This document shows, piece after piece, positions 19,492 to 26,787 of a stretch of DNA of 64,000 nt; positions within the stretch are counted from its first letter, which is position 1; every line of letters begins with the position of its first letter. The notes below the pieces were generated by a model. That model was not told the origin of the DNA and searched no databases. It worked only from the letters and a program-made list of their open reading frames with translations. Source of the stretch: JBGTSJ01 sp041940305 (lineage in GTDB: Bacteria > Planctomycetota > Planctomycetia > Planctomycetales > Planctomycetaceae); assembly GCA_041940305.1 (NCBI GenBank), contig JBGTSJ010000020.1, positions 43,996 through 107,995 on the forward strand, written 5' to 3'. The position numbers and the translations under genes are program-made.

Positions 19492-20775
19492 ATGATCAGG
19501 CAACGTCTGACTGGGGGAGCGGTGAGCCGCCCCGTGCTGGAGAATCGCCGGAATCTGCTGAAGGCGGGCGCGGGTGCGATGGCCTGCGGCCTGCTGAGCG
19601 CGTGGCAGCCGGTTCGAGCGGACGACGATCCAGCCGGGGCCGATTCACCGGCGCTCAAGATCACCGCGGTGACGACGTATCTGCTGCGACATCAGCTGAA
19701 GCGGCCGTTCGGTGCATCGGTCTCGGTGCCGCTGAGCAAGAAGCGGGAGACGCTGCTGGTCAAGATCGAGACGGATCAGGGCATCGTCGGCTGGGGTGAG
19801 ACTGCGGCGATTACCGGAGCGCGCGGCACGATTGAGAACACGCTCACCGAAGTGCTGATTGGCCGGAATCCGCTGGAGTATCGCAAGCTGTGGCGTGAGT
19901 TGTGGGGCGCCAACTTCGGAAACGGGCTGGCCGTCGGGGCCGTCGAAACGGCGCTGAACGACATTCGGGGCAAGGCGCTCAATCTTCCGGTGGCCGAACT
20001 GTTCGGCGGGCGACTGCGGGACAAGGTGCCGGTCTACGTCTCCGCGTTGGCCTACGTGGAAGGCCGCGAGATCGAAGACGAGTATCCGGACGTTGCCGCG
20101 AAGATGGTCGAGCAGGGGCATCAGGCGATCAAGATGCGGCTGGGGCGGCATGCCGTATCGCGAGAGGCGGCGGTGGCGGCAAGCGTTCGCAACGTGGTCG
20201 GGCCGAATGTCCGCCTGATGGCTGATGCCAACGGCGCGTGCACGATGGGGACTGCGCTGCAGCTCGGCCATGCGTTGCACGAACTGGGGTTCGACTTTCT
20301 CGAAGAGCCGCTGCCGCAGTCGCCCCACTATGCAGGATATGAGGAGCTGCGCAAGAAACTGCCCCTGCCTCTGGCGGCCGGCGAAGTGCTGGACTCGCGC
20401 GCCACTGCGAAAGAGCTGATCGACCGCCGGGCGATGGACATCATTCAGCCCGACATCAGCCTGTGCGGCGGACTGGGGGAGGCGCTGTTTATCGCCGAAA
20501 CAGCCGCGCTCTCGGGAATCCAGTGCGTCCCGCATTGCTGGGGGGGCGACATTCTCATTGCCGCTTCGATCCATCTCCTGTCGCTGCTGGCGGACCCGCA
20601 TTGGGGTCTGCCGACCGACACGCCGCTGCTCGAACTCGATCAATCCGAGAACCCGTGGCGCGACGGGCTGGCGACGGAGCGGTTTGAACTGCAGGACGGA
20701 CGGATCACTGTCCCGACCGGACCGGGGCTGGGGATCGAAGTCGACGAGGACGTCGTGAGGCATTACGCCGTCTGA
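19492..20775 (+). CDS. Enolase-superfamily enzyme (mandelate racemase/muconate lactonizing type), Tat-exported
   Basis: This is a 427-residue member of the enolase superfamily. It begins with a twin-arginine signal (ENRRNLLKAGAGAMACGLLS) when the start at 19492 is used; an in-frame ATG at 19417 would add 25 residues. The N-terminal capping domain runs from ITAVTTYLLRHQLKRPFGAS. In the barrel, the catalytic strand reads QAIKMRLGRHA. The three metal ligands are visible in LMADANGACT, FDFLEEPLPQ and PLAAGEVLDS, and PHCWGGD supplies a candidate general acid histidine. This pattern suits racemases, epimerases and acid-sugar dehydratases. It is convergent with the SGNH/VCBS gene, with only 10 bp between their ends. 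Confidence 0.9.
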   Translation: MIRQRLTGGAVSRPVLENRRNLLKAGAGAMACGLLSAWQPVRADDDPAGADSPALKITAVTTYLLRHQLKRPFGASVSVPLSKKRETLLVKIETDQGIVGWGETAAITGARGTIENTLTEVLIGRNPLEYRKLWRELWGANFGNGLAVGAVETALNDIRGKALNLPVAELFGGRLRDKVPVYVSALAYVEGREIEDEYPDVAAKMVEQGHQAIKMRLGRHAVSREAAVAASVRNVVGPNVRLMADANGACTMGTALQLGHALHELGFDFLEEPLPQSPHYAGYEELRKKLPLPLAAGEVLDSRATAKELIDRRAMDIIQPDISLCGGLGEALFIAETAALSGIQCVPHCWGGDILIAASIHLLSLLADPHWGLPTDTPLLELDQSENPWRDGLATERFELQDGRITVPTGPGLGIEVDEDVVRHYAV

Positions 20776-20785
20776 AGCATGCCGA

Positions 20786-23128
20786 TTACTCGACCGGGCC
20801 GGCGTTGCGCCACCAGCGGATCTCATTCGCTCCGCGCTCGGCGGAAGCGACGATGTCCAGCCTCCCGTCGGCATCAAGATCGGTGACGATCACGGTGACG
20901 GCGTTGGGCCAGTCGGACTTGATGGAATGCTGCCGCCAGCCGGTGCGGGAATCGCCCGTATTTTCGAACCACGCGAGCTGTCCCGAGGAACTCCAGGCGG
21001 TGGCGACGACGTCCTGGTCTCCGTCGCCATCGAGGTCTCCGGCGACGGCCTCAAAGCCCTGAGCGAATCCGGCGGCGATGACGTGCTTCCACCAGCTGGA
21101 CCCGTCCTCGGGCGTGCCGACGTTCTCGTACCAGGCGACCTGATGTGAGTCCGGGGAATCGGCCGCGACCGGCGCGACGATTCCAAACGCCATCAGCACG
21201 TCGAGGTCTCCGTCACCGTCAAGGTCGGTGGGATGTCCGTGGGTGGGGGCGACGGTGTCGCCGTCGATGACGGTTTTCGTCCAGCCGTTGTTGATCACAT
21301 CGCCCGTGTTGGCGAACCAGACGATCTGGTTTCCGGTGCGCGACGTTCCCAGCAGATCGGGCTTCCCGTCTTCATTGAAGTCAGCGACGGCGATCGTGCG
21401 AGTCTCGCCGATCTCGTCTTCGATCAGATGCCGCCGCCACTCGTGGCCGTCGCCCGGGGCACCCACGTTTTCGAACCAGTCGAAGCGGTTTCCAATGCGC
21501 CAACTGCTGGCGGCGACATCGAGATCGCCGTCGGCATCGAAGTCGGCCAACGCCACGTCGTACGAGCCGGGCACTTCCTGGCGTGCGGACACCCGATGCA
21601 GGGGCCAGTGGTCGGCGATCGCGTCCGCGCCGGGATTCTCGAACCAGCGGATCTCCCAGTGCAGGTTATCGACGATCACCACGTCAGGACGGCCGTCGCG
21701 ATTGATGTCGCCGACGGCGTGACGTTCCAGACGTATGGGCTGATCGTCCAGTCCGGCGTACTTCTGGATGAATGAGTGCTCGAAGCCTCCCTGTCCGTCG
21801 TGGCGGAGCAGGTACAGATTGCTGTTCGGCTCGGCGTCGGAACTGGTCAGGTCGAGATCACCATCGCCGTCGAAATCGGCGGCGGCAGAGGCGTATGAGT
21901 AGGTGTAATTGCCGAGCAGGCGCTGTTCGATGAGCACCAGCGGGCCAGACTCGATCCGCTGTTCGGGAAGGGGCGTTGCATCCGGGATGCCGCGAGGGTC
22001 GAGGAGCGCGGTGATGACCTGTGCGTAAACGCGGTGGCCGAAGTCATTCGGGTGATTGACGCCATTGCCCGACTGGTCCCAATCCTGCTTGAGTTCGAGA
22101 AACCTCGTCCAGATCGCGGTGAGGTCGGCCAGCGCGATGCCGGGCGCCACGAGTTCCTGCAGGGCGGCGCGGTACTCGGGAAAGCGCTCGGGCGTCAGCC
22201 GCACCCAATCGCGGTTGCCCAGCATCGACGCGACCAGGATGAACTCACAGTCCGGCAACTGCTCTCGCACCCCGGCGATGATGGCTCGCGTGTTCTCCTG
22301 ATACGACTCGGCAGAACGCCCGGCTGCGTCGTTCATCCCGAAGGCGAGGATGACCAGATCGGGCTGGGCCGCGATGACGGAATCGATTTGAGTCATACCC
22401 CAACCGGTGTCGGTGCCTCCGACCGCCAGATCGGTCAGGGTGACTTCATTGCGAAAGCGCTCGGCCAGTTGCCGCCGCACGAGTTCGGGATACGGAGGCT
22501 GATACGGAGGAGCGTCGAACAGACCGGATGCATTGGCCCCGGCCGAGATGCTGTCGCCGAGTACGACGATCGACAGGGGCTGCCGGTTGACCAACCGCGA
22601 AACTGATCGCGGCAGGCGCGTGGGATCGAACTGCGGCAACGGCCCGTCCCAAGCTTGAGGCGCGTGCCGGTAGGTGATGCACGTCTGCATCTCGGCGTAT
22701 TCGAGTTCTCCGCCAAAAAAGATCTCGCCGTTGCCGTCGCGATGCGTGAGCTCGTACTTCTGCGACTTCGCCGGTCTGCGGAGTTCGGCGAGCGTCCGTG
22801 ACGGAATCTGTGATCCGGCGGGGAGCGTGATCTCGCGGGAGTCGGGCTGCCACACGTAGTCGACGCCGTCCTCATAGGTCACATCGCCGACGGAGTTCCG
22901 GACGGCCAGCACGTCCTGAATTGGAAACAATACCGACGCGCGCGCTTCACCGGTCGTCTCATCACGAATGAACAGGACGCTCTCGCCTTCGACAACGTCT
23001 CCCTCCCAGAAGGGACGCAGCAGCGCGGGCGCGTAGTCCCATTCCGGCCCGGCGGGATCCTGAGCGACTGCGGTCTGGAGGCATGACAGGAGGATCAACA
23101 GCGCGCTCGCGATTCCGTGTAGCCGCAT
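20786..23128 (-). CDS. Secreted SGNH/GDSL hydrolase with seven VCBS/FG-GAP repeats
   Basis: This is a 780-residue exported protein. It has a signal peptide (GIASALLILLSCLQTAVAQ), an N-terminal domain of about 160 residues, then an SGNH hydrolase with the nucleophile block IVVLGDSISAGANASG near residue 190, LAFGMNDAAGR near 265, and the catalytic D/H pair in NGVNHPNDFGHRVYA near 355. The C-terminal half is a beta-propeller of calcium-binding FG-GAP/VCBS repeats, seen as ADFDGDGDLD, GDINRDGRPD, ADFDADGDLD, ADFNEDGKPD, TDLDGDGDLD, GDLDGDGDQD and TDLDADGRLD. It is probably an esterase or deacetylase acting on extracellular polysaccharide, with the propeller for binding. It lies just downstream of a DUF1501 gene. 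Confidence 0.92.
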   Translation of the reverse strand: MRLHGIASALLILLSCLQTAVAQDPAGPEWDYAPALLRPFWEGDVVEGESVLFIRDETTGEARASVLFPIQDVLAVRNSVGDVTYEDGVDYVWQPDSREITLPAGSQIPSRTLAELRRPAKSQKYELTHRDGNGEIFFGGELEYAEMQTCITYRHAPQAWDGPLPQFDPTRLPRSVSRLVNRQPLSIVVLGDSISAGANASGLFDAPPYQPPYPELVRRQLAERFRNEVTLTDLAVGGTDTGWGMTQIDSVIAAQPDLVILAFGMNDAAGRSAESYQENTRAIIAGVREQLPDCEFILVASMLGNRDWVRLTPERFPEYRAALQELVAPGIALADLTAIWTRFLELKQDWDQSGNGVNHPNDFGHRVYAQVITALLDPRGIPDATPLPEQRIESGPLVLIEQRLLGNYTYSYASAAADFDGDGDLDLTSSDAEPNSNLYLLRHDGQGGFEHSFIQKYAGLDDQPIRLERHAVGDINRDGRPDVVIVDNLHWEIRWFENPGADAIADHWPLHRVSARQEVPGSYDVALADFDADGDLDVAASSWRIGNRFDWFENVGAPGDGHEWRRHLIEDEIGETRTIAVADFNEDGKPDLLGTSRTGNQIVWFANTGDVINNGWTKTVIDGDTVAPTHGHPTDLDGDGDLDVLMAFGIVAPVAADSPDSHQVAWYENVGTPEDGSSWWKHVIAAGFAQGFEAVAGDLDGDGDQDVVATAWSSSGQLAWFENTGDSRTGWRQHSIKSDWPNAVTVIVTDLDADGRLDIVASAERGANEIRWWRNAGPVE

Positions 23129-23166
23129 TCGTTGCTCCGGATTGAAGATGTGCGACGGCCGGACGT

Positions 23167-24615
23167 TTAGCCGAAGAGTTCGACGAGGGGATGCCCGCCT
23201 TCCATCACAGAGACGGGCCGCCCGAGCGGATCATGGATGCGGGTCTCGGGCGCGATGCCGAGCGCATGGAAGATGGTAGCCGCCATGGTGGCCGGCGACA
23301 CCGGATGATCGGCCGGCCAGGCTGCGTCCTGATCGGAGCTGCCGTAGAGTGCTCCGCCTCGAATCCCCGCGCCGGCGAGCACGGCCGGAAAACAATGGCT
23401 CCAGTGGCCGCGCCCCCACTGTGCCGTGTCGGGTTTCGGAGTGCGGCCCATTTCTCCCATGCAGACGACCAGCGTTTCATCCAGCAGCCCGCGGTCTCCC
23501 ATGTCTTCCAGCAGGGCCGACAGCGTCTGGTCCAGGCCGGGCAGCAGGTGCTTGTCGACGTCAGCCGAAGTGGTGTGGCTGTCCCAACTATAGCCATCCG
23601 GACAGTCCCAGAGCACCGTCACGAACCGGGCACCGGCTTCGAGCATCCGACGGCCCATCAGCGCGGACTGCCCGAAAAGGTGTCTCCCATACCGGTCGCG
23701 CAGCTGTGGCGACTCGCGGCCGATGTCGAATGCGGCCCGCATCCTTTCGGACGTCACGAGATTCAGCGCTTTGCTGCGAACCCGGTCGTAGTCGCCGACG
23801 ATCGGCGACTCATCGACCGCGCGCTGTGCGGCATCAAACTGATCCAGCAGGCTGGTCCGCCGCAGCGTGCGGTCCAGCGTGATGCCCTCCTGCGCTTCAC
23901 AGCCCTGAATCTGAAAGTTCAGCTCCTCGTCGGTGCAGTCGCGAAAGTACGGGTTGTCTTTCGCGTCCCGTTTGGGGACCCGGGTTGCCAGTGCGTTATA
24001 CGAGAGGCCGAGCCAGCCGGCGTACTGGCCGGAGCGGTCGTACCCCTGGATGTGTCCGAGTGGATTCGGCAGGTAGACGTAGCTCGGGAAGTCTCGTCGC
24101 TGAGCGGCCGATCGCTGCGCGTCCGCGTGCTGATCGAGGTACTCGACGACAGAGCCCATTGCGGGCCAGTCCTTCTCCGTTGCATCCACCATCGCGGCCC
24201 CGCGCTCTGCCGGCGGGAGCGGATGGCCGGTCTGGATGTAGTGGCAGGCGTTGTGATCGTTATGGCTGTGCGTCAGGGTCCGGATGACCGCGAACTGGTC
24301 GGACAGGTTGGCGAGCTGCGGCAGCTTTTCGCAGATCATCAGCCCCGGCGTGCGCGAGGCGATCGGCTGCCAGGGACCGCGGATGGTGCTGGCCGCTTCC
24401 GGCTTCAGATCGAATGTTTCGAGCTGGCTGGGCCCGCCGAACAGAAACAGGAACAGCACGGACTTTGCGCGCGGCTGCGAGGTCAGGCCTGCGTCTTCGG
24501 CCGCCAGCAGCGTGGTGAGACTTGTTCCGAGCAAGCCGGCACCACCCGCCCTCAGCAGTTCCCTGCGGGTCAGACCGTTGCAGACGCGTCGTGGTCGGCC
24601 TTGAACTGCAAGCAT
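23167..24615 (-). CDS. DUF1501 family protein
   Basis: This second DUF1501 protein of the window has 482 residues. A twin-arginine-like signal reads CNGLTRRELLRAGGAGLLGT. Family motifs are VLFLFLFGGPSQLETFDLKP, WDCPDGYSWDSHTTS and VVCMGEMGRTPKPD followed by GRGHWSHC. Unlike the first copy it has no PSD1 cytochrome gene beside it. It is 38 bp upstream of the SGNH/VCBS gene, with which it probably forms an operon. The start at 24615 is only about 60 bp from the premature end of the Cas9 remnant upstream. The two are on the same strand but are unrelated in function. Confidence 0.92.
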   Translation of the reverse strand: MLAVQGRPRRVCNGLTRRELLRAGGAGLLGTSLTTLLAAEDAGLTSQPRAKSVLFLFLFGGPSQLETFDLKPEAASTIRGPWQPIASRTPGLMICEKLPQLANLSDQFAVIRTLTHSHNDHNACHYIQTGHPLPPAERGAAMVDATEKDWPAMGSVVEYLDQHADAQRSAAQRRDFPSYVYLPNPLGHIQGYDRSGQYAGWLGLSYNALATRVPKRDAKDNPYFRDCTDEELNFQIQGCEAQEGITLDRTLRRTSLLDQFDAAQRAVDESPIVGDYDRVRSKALNLVTSERMRAAFDIGRESPQLRDRYGRHLFGQSALMGRRMLEAGARFVTVLWDCPDGYSWDSHTTSADVDKHLLPGLDQTLSALLEDMGDRGLLDETLVVCMGEMGRTPKPDTAQWGRGHWSHCFPAVLAGAGIRGGALYGSSDQDAAWPADHPVSPATMAATIFHALGIAPETRIHDPLGRPVSVMEGGHPLVELFG

Positions 24616-24676
24616 CTCGCATGCTCCTCTGCTTCCTGCTGCGTTCTGATGTCGAACTGGACATCGGCAGCGGCGA

Positions 24677-25852
24677 TCAGGGCACCGTCAGCCATCGGTC
24701 GCCGAACGACCCGATCATTTTCTGGTTGGTGCGGTGCCCGACGAGTTTGTCTTCCCACTCTTCCAGGGTCAACTTTTCGCCTTTCGGGAGACCGGCGGCT
24801 TTCTTCGCCGTGGACTTCAGCGACATCTCGCCGACCGTCTGGAGAGCTTCGATCAACCGAGTCCGTTCCTCTTCATTCAGTTCGCGTTCGACGTAGTTCG
24901 GCATGCGGACTCGCAGGTGATTGACGGCCTGGAGGATGCGGAACTCCTGGAAGACGGGAAGTGCCTCGGGGCAGCGGCGACGCTTCGGCTCCAGCGTCCA
25001 GCGGCCGATGAGGTGCTTCTGCGACTTGAAGGGGCGCTGGAAGTAGATGGCGTTGTAGAGATCGTCCCATGCCGCGTCGGTCAATTGCGGGTGGGCGGCT
25101 GGATCGCGCTGCTGAGCAGCGCGGATGGTGTTGAATTCTTCGTGATACTGATGGCGTCCGAGATAGCGGCGGCGGATGCGGCCTGTCTTTGGATCGATGC
25201 GCTGAGTGGCGGATTCCAGCCTGAGGTCGAAGACGTCGACGTCGCGGGCGAAGAACTGGCCAAGCGTCTTCCCCTCCGCTGCCGCTTCGTTGTCCGCGAT
25301 GCCGGTTGCGACTTTGCCCTTCTCCTCGTCGTCGTCCGCGTCTCCCTTACGATTGCTGAGATAGCCGCGGCGCTGGGCGAGGTGATAGAGGGCGCGGCCG
25401 AGTTCGTAGTCGGGAACGGGGCTTTCGGCGGCCATGGCTCGGAGGAGATAGCGCAGCTTCTGATGAGCGAGGAGGTCGGCCTCTCGGAGGTGCTTCTCGC
25501 GGAGTGTTGCGTCGAGTTCGTCGAGGAGGGCCTTGCGATCGAGGGGGCCGTTGCCCATCGACGGACGGAGCAGGCCCAGGCGCTGGAGCAGTGCAAACAC
25601 TTTGCGCTTGCGGTTTTGTCGCCGCCACTGTTGGCGGCGGGGCTGCCGGGCCTGTCGGCGTTTGGCTCCGCGGGAGCTATCCTTGCCCTGTTCGATGCCG
25701 CCTTCGACTCCGGCTTCGAAGATGCGAACCCCGGTATCAACGAGGCCGACGGGACGGCGGTTGTCGCCGCTGCCCTGGAGTTCGATGACTCCCCAGCCGA
25801 GGGATGAGACGCCGAGATCAAGACCGAGAACGTACTGGCGCGGCTTGGACAT
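24677..25852 (-). pseudogene. cas9: Truncated Cas9 (type II CRISPR effector), N-terminal third only
   Basis: The frame encodes 391 residues from MSKPRQYVLGLDLGVSSLGW, which is the RuvC-I motif with its catalytic aspartate (GLDLG). An arginine-rich bridge helix follows (SSRGAKRRQARQPRRQQWRR), then recognition-lobe sequence including YHLAQRRGYLSNRKGD and YNAIYFQRPFKSQKHLIGRW. The frame ends at a TGA after FGDRWLTVP. Full-length type II-C Cas9 proteins are roughly 1000 residues or more. The RuvC-II, HNH, RuvC-III and PAM-interacting parts are absent, and the DNA beyond the stop is not Cas9 in any frame. The retained part has no internal stop or frameshift. No cas1, cas2 or array is next to it. 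An in-frame start at 25870 adds six residues. Confidence 0.9.
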
Positions 25853-25939
25853 GGCGGGCCCTCTTGCCATCGAGTGCGCGGCCGAGACCTGATAGAGGGT
25901 CGGCCGTGAGTCTGAACTTTCATCCAGATTACGCGCCGG

Positions 25940-26074
25940 ACCGCTTGAAGCAAGCGAGCGGTATGAGTAGAGTGCCGAAAGTGTATCTGAGCGGCGATTC
26001 CTTACCTGTCACAGTAAGGTTTTGACGCGCACGGTTTAATCCGTGGGCTGATCCTCCTGGAGCAGCCCTTTTTT
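25940..26074 (+). ncRNA. Candidate tracrRNA, divergent from the Cas9 remnant
   Basis: Directly upstream of cas9, on the opposite strand, a non-coding stretch folds into consecutive hairpins. These are GCTTG-AAG-CAAGC at 25943-25955, CCTTAC...GTAAGG at 26000-26019, CACGG-TTTAAT-CCGTG at 26030-26045, and a final GGGCTG...CAGCCC at 26045-26068 followed by six Ts. This order (upstream anti-repeat region, small hairpins, intrinsic terminator) and the location beside cas9 are typical of tracrRNA genes of type II systems. The anti-repeat cannot be confirmed, because no cognate type II array is present in the window. The 5' end is a guess. Confidence 0.55.
26045..26074 (+). terminator. Intrinsic terminator of the candidate tracrRNA
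   Basis: A 6-bp stem GGGCTG/CAGCCC, with an inner TCC/GGA extension and a short loop, is followed by a run of six Ts at 26069-26074. No protein gene ends just before it on this strand, which supports a small RNA gene upstream. Confidence 0.75.
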
Positions 26075-26156
26075 GTTGCGCCATAGATCTGACGATATCT
26101 TTTGTTCGCACCCGCGCAGCGCGGCGGTCCATTTGAGCTGCCCGCCGAATCGCCTG

Positions 26157-26451
26157 CGTTCCGAAAACCGTCCGGACCGCTAAGCGCTCCGGACCCGACA
26201 TTCCGGACCGCTATAGGGAACCGGACCCCGGCGTTAACCCGGTGCCGTTCAACGAGGAGAGACTTCGAGACTTTTGTGGATTCCAGCGCCAGCGGGGGTC
26301 AAAGTCGGGCAAAGGGCTAAGAGCCTCCCACGGAACCGAGACACTTGGTTGCCGCAAGTTGTTGCGTATCAACGCGAAAAGCCGAGGCGAGACGCCTCGG
26401 CTTTCTGCGTTAACGAGCGGGGCGGATGGATTCCGAGCCGCGTGAAGTGGA
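26157..26451. repeat. Dispersed non-coding repeat, copy 1 (split)
   Basis: The left part, 26157-26213, matches 60341-60396; both contain GTCCGGACCGCTAAGCGCTC, an inverted-repeat segment. The right part, 26407-26451, matches 60415-60459; both contain GGATGGATTCCGAGCCGCGT. In this copy the two parts are separated by about 176 extra bases (26239-26414) bounded by the 8-mer GCGTTAAC at 26231 and at 26407. In the other copy there is a single GCGTTAAC. The extra segment holds a terminator-like hairpin. No protein is encoded with confidence. Confidence 0.65.
26378..26404. terminator. Strong terminator-like hairpin
   Basis: GCCGAGGCG/CGCCTCGGC forms a perfect 9-bp stem with a 3-base loop (AGA), flanked by A-run and TTT, so it could work in both directions. 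It lies inside the segment that distinguishes copy 1 of the dispersed repeat from copy 2. A second weaker hairpin, AGAGACA/TGTCTCT at 26481-26500, follows and has no T-tract. Confidence 0.6.
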
Positions 26452-26787
26452 GCGGTCCAGACCCTCTTCGGAATCAAAACAGAGACACAAAAATGTCTCT
26501 CCTCCTAATGATCCGGCGAATGTCAGCGAACTCTTGTGTCTCGAGTTATGAGGCAGGGCAGCTTGAAGAGGCCGGGCAGGACACGAATCCGCATGGTCGC
26601 AATCGTCCCAGAAAGCCGCTGGGCATTTCCGGGTTTGGTCCGCTTTCGATCCCGGCGCCGATCGGGCAGGTTCCCGCTTCAGCGGCGTGAGGACAGCCAA
26701 GCCAGCTCTGCACAGATGCATCTTCACTTCGATCTTCGTCTACTATGATCGAAGCCCACAATACTCTCTCCTGACCGTCCTGATCGT
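26452..26787. other. Non-coding stretch
   Basis: I see no gene here apart from the small hairpin at 26481-26500. Open frames in this interval have no protein character. It separates the repeat from the stop codon of the YVTN/cytochrome/ankyrin gene. Confidence 0.4.

Noticed and set aside
26239..26406. tRNA or small protein gene inside the extra segment of repeat copy 1
   Set aside because: No T-arm consensus or CCA-type acceptor is present. The short open frames have no protein character. Only the terminator-like hairpin is clear.
25929..26787. A CRISPR array beside the Cas9 remnant
   Set aside because: I looked for regularly spaced repeats of about 36 bp in this interval and found none; the hairpins there are all different.
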